Source: Bacteroidota bacterium
Lineage (GTDB): Bacteria > Bacteroidota > Bacteroidia > Cytophagales > Cyclobacteriaceae
Direction: 5' to 3'
Assembly: GCA_018266435.1 (NCBI GenBank)
Contig: JAFEAL010000012.1
Coordinates: forward strand, 85,700-149,699
DNA length: 64,000 nucleotides
In this document: in pieces, positions 25,791 to 33,319 of the stretch
Numbering within the stretch: the first letter of the stretch is position 1
Layout: every line of letters begins with the position of its first letter
Position numbers and translations under genes: made by a program
The notes under the pieces: generated by a model
Databases searched by the model: none
What the model was told of the DNA's origin: nothing
Seen by the model: the letters and a program-made list of their open reading frames with translations, nothing else

Positions 25791-27239
25791 TCAAACTAAA
25801 TTCAAAATACCTTTCTCTTTTGCTTCGAGCGAAGAGGTTCCCATCAAATAAATATCCACTGCCCGGGCCGCTTCGCGGCCTTCGCTGATGGCCCACACTA
25901 CCAGGCTCTGACCCCTGCGCATATCTCCTGCCGAAAAAACTCCCTCCACTGAAGTAGCATAGTTGGTGCACATTACATTGCCCCGTTCATCATATTCTAC
26001 GCCCAGTTGATCCGGCAGCCCGTTGTGCTGAGGGTGCAAAAACCCCAAAGCAAGCAAGGCCAGTTCGCACGGAATTTCCTTTTCAGTTCCGGGCTTCTCG
26101 GTGAATGTATTTCCGGTCCACACTACCTCTACTATTTTCAGCGCCCGAAGATTTCCATTTTCATCACCCAAAAATTCTTGAGTAACAATACTCCATTCTC
26201 GCGTACAGCCTTCTTCGTGCGAAGTGCTTGTGCGCAAGATCATGGGCCAGTTGGGCCAAGGCATAGCGTTCGTTCTGTCTTTAGGCGGTTTGGATAAAAT
26301 TTCTATTTGGGTAACTGACTTGGCTTCCTGGCGAATGGAGGTGCCTACACAATCAGAGCCGGTGTCGCCACCGCCAATTACAATTACGTTTTTATGAGTT
26401 GCCCAAATTTCTTCAACCGTTATTTTTTTTCCAGCCACGCGTTTGTTTTGCTGGGGCAAAAAATCCATGGCAAAATGAATGCCCTTCAAGTTCCTTCCGG
26501 GAATGGGCAAGTCGCGCGGAACGGATGATCCCCCGCACAGCAGTATGGCATCAAACTCATCACGCAAGGCCCCGGCAGAAATTGTTTTGCCAACATCAGC
26601 ATTGGTTTGAAATAGAACTCCCTCAGCCACCATAACTTGTATTCTGCGATCGATCACTTGTTTGTCTAACTTAAAATCCGGAATACCGTATCGCAGCAAT
26701 CCGCCAATTTCATCGGCACGTTCAAAAACAGTGACGGAATGCCCCGCATAGTTTAATTGAGCTGCTGCGGCTAACCCGGCCGGACCTGAACCAACTACAG
26801 CCACTTTTTTGCCTGTGCGTACAACAGGCTTGCGCGGAGTGACGTAGCCATTCTCAAATGCTTTTTCAATGATCGCCTTTTCAAGATATTCAATCGTAAC
26901 TGCTGGTTTGTTGATGCTCAGCACACAGGAAGCTTCGCATGGCGCGGGGCAAATCCTTCCGGTAAACTCAGGAAAATTGTTGGTACTGATTAAAATTTCA
27001 TACGCCTGTTTCCAGTTGCTCCGATAGACAGCATCGTTAAATTCCGGGATGATGTTGCCCAGCGGGCACCCGTTGTGACAAAACGGAGTACCACAATCCA
27101 TACAACGTGCTGACTGGCGATGAGCGACAGATTCACTCAAAGCACTTTCTATTTCGTGATAATCTTTGATGCGTTCGCTTACCTCGCGCTTCTTCGGAAG
27201 CTCCCGTCCAAATTCTAAAAATCCTGTTGGTTTTCCCAT
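25791..27239 (-). CDS. gltD: Glutamate synthase (NADPH) small subunit
   Basis: 482-residue FAD/iron-sulfur subunit that passes electrons from NADPH to GltB. The N-terminal cysteine clusters are intact (ARCMDCGTPFCHNGCPLGN and CPAPCEASCVL). The FAD-binding VVGSGPAGLAAAAQL and the NADPH-binding VIGGGDTGSDCVG are present, as is the C-terminal GVFSAGDMRRGQSLVVWAI. The open frame runs back to 27455, but the ATG at 27239 gives MGKPTGFLEFGRELPKKRE, the family start. The partner gltB lies about 17 kb away, at 43930-48453, whereas the pair is usually adjacent. It is divergent from the M28 gene. Confidence 0.95.
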   Translation of the reverse strand: MGKPTGFLEFGRELPKKREVSERIKDYHEIESALSESVAHRQSARCMDCGTPFCHNGCPLGNIIPEFNDAVYRSNWKQAYEILISTNNFPEFTGRICPAPCEASCVLSINKPAVTIEYLEKAIIEKAFENGYVTPRKPVVRTGKKVAVVGSGPAGLAAAAQLNYAGHSVTVFERADEIGGLLRYGIPDFKLDKQVIDRRIQVMVAEGVLFQTNADVGKTISAGALRDEFDAILLCGGSSVPRDLPIPGRNLKGIHFAMDFLPQQNKRVAGKKITVEEIWATHKNVIVIGGGDTGSDCVGTSIRQEAKSVTQIEILSKPPKDRTNAMPWPNWPMILRTSTSHEEGCTREWSIVTQEFLGDENGNLRALKIVEVVWTGNTFTEKPGTEKEIPCELALLALGFLHPQHNGLPDQLGVEYDERGNVMCTNYATSVEGVFSAGDMRRGQSLVVWAISEGREAARAVDIYLMGTSSLEAKEKGILNLV

Positions 27240-27330
27240 GCGATGAAATTTAGAAAATGAAATTCGATAACACTCGTTCGGTTCGTTACAAACTTTTTTA
27301 TTTTTACTTTGCAAACGTTTTCCAAAGGGT

Positions 27331-28329
27331 ATGAACAAAAAAATATTTTTTCTTGCGGTACTGGTTATTGCCTTAGGTGTTGACTCATGCGGGCCGAAAA
27401 AAAGACCTGACGAGGAATCAAAACCCCTGAGGGTGGTAAACGTACCTCCATTCAATGCCGACTCCGCTTACTTTTTTGTAGAGAAGCAAGTAACCTTTGG
27501 GCCAAGGGTACCCAATACAAAATCGCACCGGCAAGCATCCGGTTATTTTGTGAATCAGTTCAAAAGGTTTGGTGCAGTAGTTGTTGAACAAAATTTTGAT
27601 GCCATCACCTGGGACAATCAAAAGCTTCAATTGAAAAATATTATAGCAAGCTACAATCCGCAGGCACAGAAAAGAATTTTGCTGGCTGCTCATTGGGACA
27701 CACGCCCGTATGCAGATAAAGATACCGAAAAGAGAGATGCGCCATTTGATGGAGCTAATGACGGAGCTAGCGGAGTAGGAGTGTTGTTAGAAGTGGCACG
27801 AGCGATGGGCAAAAGCAAACTACCTGATGTAGGTGTTGACCTGATTTTATTTGATGGAGAAGATTGGGGAGAAAAAGATAACGAGCGCGGTAAAACCAAC
27901 CTGCCCGATGACCAAAGTTGGTGGTGCCTCGGCTCACAGTATTGGGCAAAGCATAAACATGTAAAAAATTATTCAGCTTACTACGGCATCCTGCTTGATA
28001 TGGTAGGAGCTAAGCACGCACAGTTTTTTCGCGAAGGGCAATCGTTGGAATATGCACCCAGCGTGGTTGAAAAAGTCTGGAACACCGCCCATCGTTTGGG
28101 GTACACCGATTACTTTGTGAAAACCAATGTTGGAGGCATCACCGATGATCATGAGTTTGTAAATACGCTGGCTAAAATACCGATGATCGACATTGTGCAC
28201 TATCAAACGGGCATAGGCTTCTTTGGCGATTATCACCATTCGCGAAAAGACAACCTTTCCATTATCAGTAAGGAGACACTGGCTGCCGTGGGCAACACGT
28301 TGCTAAACGTGGTGTACTACGAAGAGTGA
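27331..28329 (+). CDS. M28-family lipoprotein, glutaminyl-peptide cyclotransferase-like
   Basis: 332-residue zinc-dependent protein with a lipoprotein signal (MNKKIFFLAVLVIALGVDSC, lipid Cys at 20). The M28 fold resembles animal-type glutaminyl cyclases: AAHWDTRPYADKD, DGANDGASGVGVLLEVAR (zinc Asp), LILFDGEDWGE (Glu) and the C-terminal IVHYQTGIGFFGDYHHSRKDN (His). Bacterial members form N-terminal pyroglutamate on exported proteins, and some act as aminopeptidases, so the reaction is probable but not certain. It would face the periplasm or the cell surface. The gene starts 91 bp from divergent gltD. Confidence 0.87.
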   Translation: MNKKIFFLAVLVIALGVDSCGPKKRPDEESKPLRVVNVPPFNADSAYFFVEKQVTFGPRVPNTKSHRQASGYFVNQFKRFGAVVVEQNFDAITWDNQKLQLKNIIASYNPQAQKRILLAAHWDTRPYADKDTEKRDAPFDGANDGASGVGVLLEVARAMGKSKLPDVGVDLILFDGEDWGEKDNERGKTNLPDDQSWWCLGSQYWAKHKHVKNYSAYYGILLDMVGAKHAQFFREGQSLEYAPSVVEKVWNTAHRLGYTDYFVKTNVGGITDDHEFVNTLAKIPMIDIVHYQTGIGFFGDYHHSRKDNLSIISKETLAAVGNTLLNVVYYEE

Positions 28330-28332
28330 TTT

Positions 28333-28881
28333 CTAGTTTTCCTCTTCACCTCCGGTCTTTTTCAATTCTTCATCCAGAATTTTTTGGATAACTTCCTGCT
28401 GGCGCTCATCAATTTGCTGGTTGGTCTTGGCCTGTTTTTTCAGAAATTTAAACATGGCGTTTTTCTTGATTTCATAGGCAATGAACACAGTGTATTTGCT
28501 CTGTTTTTTGTCGTAGTATTTTTCTTCACCGATTTTGCGCAAGTCAGCAATATTGGTATTCATCACCTCGCGAACTAAACTTTGAAACTTATCGGCTACA
28601 TCGGCTGCACGGTCGTTTTGGGTTTGCCCGAGGTATTGATCACTCACTTGTTTCATAGTAGTGTTTACCTGCCCGGCCAGCACAGCTTTAGCTTCAATAT
28701 CAGCTTTGCTTCGTGCAATATTGTCAGCCGAGCTTTCGCCTTTGCCGGTACCGCGAAAGAACCGGTTGTTAGATTCATAGGCGCTTCCGCGAAAGGGTTC
28801 TCTTACCCGTTGGCCAAAAGGCCCGTTGGCACATGAGACCAGCAGGGAAGCTATAAATAAATTCAAAATTTGAGTCTTCAT
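28333..28881 (-). CDS. Small lipoprotein, unknown function
   Basis: 182-residue predicted lipoprotein: MKTQILNLFIASLLVSC, with the lipid cysteine at residue 17. The open frame extends ten codons further, but the ATG at 28881 gives a standard signal peptide. The mature protein has GTGKGESSADNIARSKADIEA, in which the xGxGxSxxxxxArxxAxxxA pattern recalls LPP20/FlgP-type lipoproteins that process SIMPL-like repeats. A Lys/Glu/Gln-rich helical C-terminus follows. No enzymatic motif is seen. It is convergent with the M28 gene, only 3 bp between stops. The 260 bp beyond it (28882-29141) hold no gene; a small GCCTG/CAGGC hairpin lies at about 29003-29018. Confidence 0.75.
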   Translation of the reverse strand: MKTQILNLFIASLLVSCANGPFGQRVREPFRGSAYESNNRFFRGTGKGESSADNIARSKADIEAKAVLAGQVNTTMKQVSDQYLGQTQNDRAADVADKFQSLVREVMNTNIADLRKIGEEKYYDKKQSKYTVFIAYEIKKNAMFKFLKKQAKTNQQIDERQQEVIQKILDEELKKTGGEEEN

Positions 28882-29141
28882 AAAAAATTGTTTTTTCGAA
28901 TACGGTTGCAAAAGATTTTTACGAAAATAGAATAAAATAGGTTGAATCTATACGTATAAAAAATTTTTGTTGGCAACATGCGTGTTTAGCTATGATTTTG
29001 ATTAAGCCTGTTTGCCAGGCAGTATTTTGTTTTGACAAATGACTCTAAAACGACCTGTCGGAATCAAACATGCATGGTAACTTTACCGTATAGAACGAAG
29101 TAAACGTGTAGAAGATTATAGCAGGAGATATTTTTTAAACT

Positions 29142-29450
29142 ATGCAAACAATTTATGTAGTAGGAAACCCGGGATTTTTAGAATTGCATCGCAAGCATTT
29201 GGATGACAATTCTAAGTTTTTGCGCGGTCATGTTTCGGTTCAGGTTCCCGGAAAAGAAGTTCAGTTATTTTGGATTCACAGTAAAAAGGGATTAAAAGAA
29301 TTTAAACGGGCCATTGGTGCCGATTTGATCTGGAAATACCGCCTTCGCTTTTATTTTGATATGGAAGAATTTACTCCCAAAGAAGAAAAAAGTGAACTCA
29401 ATGCAGACGAAAAAATCTTGATGCGCAAGGCCATCCTGTTGATGGCCTAA
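29142..29450 (+). CDS. Conserved-looking hypothetical protein, 102 residues
   Basis: 102-residue soluble protein I do not recognise. The sequence has predicted beta strands (MQTIYVVGN, HVSVQVPGKEVQLFWIH), a central basic helix (KKGLKEFKRAIGADLIWKYR) and a charged C-terminal helix (TPKEEKSELNADEKILMRKA). There is no signal peptide, no membrane segment and no cysteine. Codon use is like its neighbours. It is convergent with the type III polyketide synthase gene, whose stop lies 28 bp away, so it is probably not part of that locus. An AGGAG lies rather far (about 17 nt) upstream of the ATG. Confidence 0.6.
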   Translation: MQTIYVVGNPGFLELHRKHLDDNSKFLRGHVSVQVPGKEVQLFWIHSKKGLKEFKRAIGADLIWKYRLRFYFDMEEFTPKEEKSELNADEKILMRKAILLMA

Positions 29451-29477
29451 TGGCCAATTAATAAAAGGCATACCCGG

Positions 29478-30581
29478 TTAGCGGTATTCAATCTGTAAGA
29501 TCATGCTTTCGAGGGTTATCCCAGGTCCAAAAGCAAAACTTAATATGTTTTTGCCGGCATCGCGTGGCTGTAAACTCCTGCTTAAATGGCTCAATACAAA
29601 TAATACTGTGGGTGAAGACATGTTGCCGTATTTTTTTAACACCTCACGCGAAAATTTATTTTGATTGTCATTGATTTTTAATTCTTGTTCAATTGCCTCC
29701 AGGATTTTTTTTCCACCGGGATGAATGACAAAAAATGAAATTGAAGAAAATGGAATAGAAATTTTTTGCAGCAGCGAATCAGTTAATTTTTTTATACCCT
29801 TGCGGATGAGTTGCGGCACATAAGTTGAAAGTTTCATTTCAAAACCAAAGTCTCCTATGGCCCAACCCATATCTTTTTCTCCTTCTGGTATTAACTCGCA
29901 ATAGAAACTAAGGGGTTTAAAACTATATCCCTTTTGGGGAGACGACTCCATAAGTAACGCAGCGCTTCCATCAGCAAATAAAGCGTTGGCCAGCAAATTA
30001 TCTTCGGTGTTTTCTTTTTGAAAATGGATGCTGCACAACTCAGTACAAACAATCAGCACTTTTGAGGCGGGGTCGGCCTTGCAAAAAGTGTCAGCTAGTT
30101 TGATTGCATTAAATGCCGCATAACACCCCATAAAATTAATACAGGTGCGATGAAGAGAGGGGCTTAATCCCAGGGCTTTAACCAGGTCAATATCCAATCC
30201 CGGGGCTGACATACCTGTGCAGCTAACAACTACTAAGTGTGTAATTGCCAATCGGTCATTAAAAGAAATTTTTTCAAAACAATTATTAATTGATGCCTTG
30301 CTAAGTTCAAGCGCATGCTTGCGAAAAAGATTGAGCCGTGTTTTAGTTCCAGGAAATGGCTCAATTTTTTTTTTATCAGAAAAAAAATCAAGTTCGTTTT
30401 CTTTTCCGTAATCACTCAATACAGAATAGCGCGTCTCAATTCCTGTTGCACGATATAGCGCATGCAGCTTTCGGGCTGAGTTTCCCTCCAGTTGCATAGC
30501 GTTTACCATAAACTTACCAATCGTTTCTTGTGTAAAACAAAACGTGGGGTTGGCAGTGCCTATGGAGGTGATGTAGCTCAT
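29478..30581 (-). CDS. Type III polyketide synthase (chalcone/stilbene synthase family)
   Basis: 367-residue homodimeric condensing enzyme, the normal length. The Cys-His-Asn triad is visible: Cys153 in INFMGCYAAFNA, His287 in FFVIHPGGKK and Asn320 in KKYGNMSSPTVLFVL. The late FAFGPGITLESM loop is also family-specific. Bacterial members extend CoA-linked fatty starters with malonyl-CoA to alkylresorcinols or alkylpyrones. Its divergent neighbour, 48 bp away, is a UbiA-family prenyltransferase gene, and next comes an acyl-CoA ligase that could supply the starter. No methyltransferase or monooxygenase gene, common partners in other loci, is adjacent. The product is unknown. Confidence 0.93.
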   Translation of the reverse strand: MSYITSIGTANPTFCFTQETIGKFMVNAMQLEGNSARKLHALYRATGIETRYSVLSDYGKENELDFFSDKKKIEPFPGTKTRLNLFRKHALELSKASINNCFEKISFNDRLAITHLVVVSCTGMSAPGLDIDLVKALGLSPSLHRTCINFMGCYAAFNAIKLADTFCKADPASKVLIVCTELCSIHFQKENTEDNLLANALFADGSAALLMESSPQKGYSFKPLSFYCELIPEGEKDMGWAIGDFGFEMKLSTYVPQLIRKGIKKLTDSLLQKISIPFSSISFFVIHPGGKKILEAIEQELKINDNQNKFSREVLKKYGNMSSPTVLFVLSHLSRSLQPRDAGKNILSFAFGPGITLESMILQIEYR

Positions 30582-30629
30582 TTCTCAAGTGTCATTAGAA
30601 AAAACGTTATCTTGTTTTTTTAGTTCAAT

Positions 30630-31514
30630 ATGGTATCCACTTTGCTTCACCTCCGGTTTCCATTCTCATTTTTTTTAATGCCGGTTTACCTGTTTGCGCT
30701 GGGGGTATCTCCCAACTTTGACGAAAGCCAAATTGCGTGGACGTTTTTTATCATTCATTTTTTACTCTACCCGGCCAGCAACGGATACAACAGTTATTTT
30801 GATAAAGACGAAAAAAGCATTGGCGGACTTAAAAACCCTCCACCTGTAAATCGAAGTCTGTATTATACTTCATTGGCATTAGATGCTTTAGCCATTGGGC
30901 TGGCTTGGGTAAAAATTAGTTTTCTCTTGGCGGTTATGATTTTTATTTTTGGAGTAGTCTCGAAAGCGTATAGCCACCCATCCATCCGTCTGAAAAAATA
31001 TCCGATTATCGGCTGGTTAACGGTCGGGCTTTTTCAAGGATTTTTTTCTTTTCTGATGAGCTACGTTGGGATCAATCACTTTGGGATTGAAAATTTAATG
31101 CACACAAAAATTCTAATGCCGGCTATGCTTGCTTCAATCATGCTGTTAGGCAGTTACCCAATGACACAAATCTATCAGCATGAAGAAGATGCCAAGCATG
31201 GCGACCAAACTCTAAGCATGATGCTGGGCATACGCGGCACATTTATTTTTGTGCAAATTGTTTTTGTCTTCGCGGTTCTGGGGTTTGTTCTTTATTTCAA
31301 CAGTTTTTATTCGGGCGAATACAGTGCCGAATTTGTATTGGCCTTTTCTCCTGCAGCTTTGTTTTTTATACGTTGGCTTTTACGAGCCTGGAATAATTCT
31401 GCTGAAGCCAATTTCAGTAATACGATGTGGCTCAATTTTATTTCATCATTTTGCCTGAATGGATTCTTCGTTTATTTTTTTCTAGCCAACACACACGTGT
31501 GGCAATACTTGTAG
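30630..31514 (+). CDS. UbiA-family prenyltransferase
   Basis: 294-residue integral membrane protein with about eight hydrophobic segments and both UbiA aspartate-rich motifs. The first is NGYNSYFDKDEKSIGG (N54, D58 and nearby acids) and the second is YQHEEDAKHGDQTLS (D187, D192). These bind magnesium and prenyl diphosphate in enzymes that prenylate aromatic or quinone acceptors. The acceptor is not known. The position, back to back with a type III polyketide synthase gene, makes a phenolic polyketide lipid a plausible acceptor (inference). The start codon is supported by the short divergent intergenic region. It is convergent with the acyl-CoA ligase gene, whose stop lies 3 bp away. Confidence 0.87.
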   Translation: MVSTLLHLRFPFSFFLMPVYLFALGVSPNFDESQIAWTFFIIHFLLYPASNGYNSYFDKDEKSIGGLKNPPPVNRSLYYTSLALDALAIGLAWVKISFLLAVMIFIFGVVSKAYSHPSIRLKKYPIIGWLTVGLFQGFFSFLMSYVGINHFGIENLMHTKILMPAMLASIMLLGSYPMTQIYQHEEDAKHGDQTLSMMLGIRGTFIFVQIVFVFAVLGFVLYFNSFYSGEYSAEFVLAFSPAALFFIRWLLRAWNNSAEANFSNTMWLNFISSFCLNGFFVYFFLANTHVWQYL

Positions 31515-31516
31515 CC

Positions 31517-33190
31517 TCAAGGCTTTCCGCCCCCAGCTTCTTCCCACACCACGATTTCTTTTTGCGCATACCAGTTTGGGTAATTGGGCAAATGAATCTT
31601 CTCTACTTCATTTCGCTTGACTTTCAGCGTAGGGGTCAGTAGTCCGTTTTCAATAGTCCAATCATTTTTTAAGATCACTGCTTTTTTCAGTCTTTCATAG
31701 TCTTCTATCAATTGATTCACCTCGTTTAAAGACGACAACAAGCTTTCATCAATTTCTGAACGTGATTTTTGTTTACCCGCTTCAGATAAAATGGTAAGGG
31801 CAATAGGCTGCGGAATGCTCACACCCACCACACACACTTGCTCAATGTCTGAGTTTTTGAGAAGCCTCATTTCAATGGGTGATGGTGAAACATACTTGCC
31901 TTTATCTGTTTTGAATTGATCTTTTACGCGGCCGGTTATGAACACAAACCCATCGGCATCGGTCTGACCTAAATCTCCTGTTTTTAAAAACCCATCGGGG
32001 GTAAATGCTTCGCGGGTCATCTCGGGCTCACGGTAGTAACCCATCATCAAAGCCGCATGGCGGGTAAGAATTTCTTCCTGATCAGTAAATTTGATTTCTG
32101 CCGTGGGCATGGCCTTGCCTACACTGCCAAATTTTACCTCTTCCTGATTGCCATGTGAGATCGCACAATTTTCAGTCATACCATAAATTTCGCGCACATC
32201 AATGCCTAACTGATGAAACCAGTTCAAAAGAAATAACGGCATAGGAGCTGCGCCTGAAATTTTCAATAACGCCCTGGACAGCCCAAGTTTTTTCTTAAGC
32301 GTTTGTTTTAGAACAGATCGTATAAATGGAATCTTCAATAACCTCGAGAGTTTTTGCTGTGGCAATTTTTCTAAAATTTTTTCCTGAAAGCGAGCCCATA
32401 TTCTGGGTACCCCAAAAAACACATGAGGCTGAACCGAGTTGAGGTCACGGCCAAATGTTTCAAGCGACTCAACAAAAGAAATGGATGCACCTATTTCGCA
32501 CCCCAGCACTTCGGTAATGTCGCGCTCAGCAATGTGGCAAAGCGGCAAATAAGAAAACAATACCGGATGCGCAGGCAACGGGTTTACCCGATTCAAATAA
32601 TCAATCATGATTTTTGAAACATACCTGAATGCAGACGAATGAAACATTACTCCTTTGGGGCGGCCCGTAGTGCCGCTGGTGTACATCACCGTGAGCAATT
32701 CTTCGGCTCCCCAGTCATATGTTTTTTCCAATGGTTGCCGGGTTGCGTTCCATTGGCTTATCAATTCTCCTTCGGTAATTCCATAAAAATCTATACTGAT
32801 TTTTAGTATTGAGGCAGGAATGCCTTCTTTTTGTTTTTCATACTCGTCCAGTTTTCCAATAAAAATAGCTTTTGACTGGCTGTGTTCGAGAATTTGCCGA
32901 ATGGACGATGCGCTGATGCTGGCGTATAAAGGAACCGAAACAAAACCCGCCATCATAATAGCCAAATCGGCCATGATCCAATGTGCACAATTCTTTGAAA
33001 GAATGGCTACGTTGCTGTGCGCAGGCAAGTTCATCGACAAAAGTCCCGATGCCATTTTCCTGATTTCATTTCCCGATTGCCTGAATGTCCACTCGTGCCA
33101 TTTTCCATTTACCGGCTGTCGAAGAAAAATATGATCGGGAGTTTCTTTCTCCCATTTTAAAAATGAATGAAGGACCGGATTATGGCTCAT
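31517..33190 (-). CDS. Long-chain acyl-CoA synthetase (AMP-forming)
   Basis: 557-residue member of the ANL adenylating family. The P-loop-like A3 motif VMYTSGTTGRPKGVMFHSS, the A5-type EIYGMTENCAISHGN and the later FLKTGDLGQTDADGFVFITGRVKDQFKTDKGKYVSPSPIE are complete, including the hinge and a lysine in TDKGKYVSP. The N-terminal WTFRQSGNEIRKMASGLL fits long-chain acyl-CoA synthetases (FadD15/ACSL type). It activates fatty acids to CoA thioesters. It could feed beta-oxidation, phospholipid synthesis or the neighbouring type III polyketide synthase; the last is inference from location only. Confidence 0.9.
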   Translation of the reverse strand: MSHNPVLHSFLKWEKETPDHIFLRQPVNGKWHEWTFRQSGNEIRKMASGLLSMNLPAHSNVAILSKNCAHWIMADLAIMMAGFVSVPLYASISASSIRQILEHSQSKAIFIGKLDEYEKQKEGIPASILKISIDFYGITEGELISQWNATRQPLEKTYDWGAEELLTVMYTSGTTGRPKGVMFHSSAFRYVSKIMIDYLNRVNPLPAHPVLFSYLPLCHIAERDITEVLGCEIGASISFVESLETFGRDLNSVQPHVFFGVPRIWARFQEKILEKLPQQKLSRLLKIPFIRSVLKQTLKKKLGLSRALLKISGAAPMPLFLLNWFHQLGIDVREIYGMTENCAISHGNQEEVKFGSVGKAMPTAEIKFTDQEEILTRHAALMMGYYREPEMTREAFTPDGFLKTGDLGQTDADGFVFITGRVKDQFKTDKGKYVSPSPIEMRLLKNSDIEQVCVVGVSIPQPIALTILSEAGKQKSRSEIDESLLSSLNEVNQLIEDYERLKKAVILKNDWTIENGLLTPTLKVKRNEVEKIHLPNYPNWYAQKEIVVWEEAGGGKP

Positions 33191-33319
33191 GGCGGGTACT
33201 GTTTTAACTCACGATTTAGTGAGAAAGCAACAAATGAACAACGACAAATGTAAAGGTGCACGTAAACTAAGCAGTTGACAAAAATTTTTGCGACTTTCGT
33301 TTTTCCTTATCCCATACCA

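Noticed and set aside
27240-27455. Upstream extension of gltD through an open frame
   Set aside because: The extra 72 codons overlap the start of the divergent M28 gene and do not resemble the GltD family; the ATG at 27239 gives the family N-terminus.
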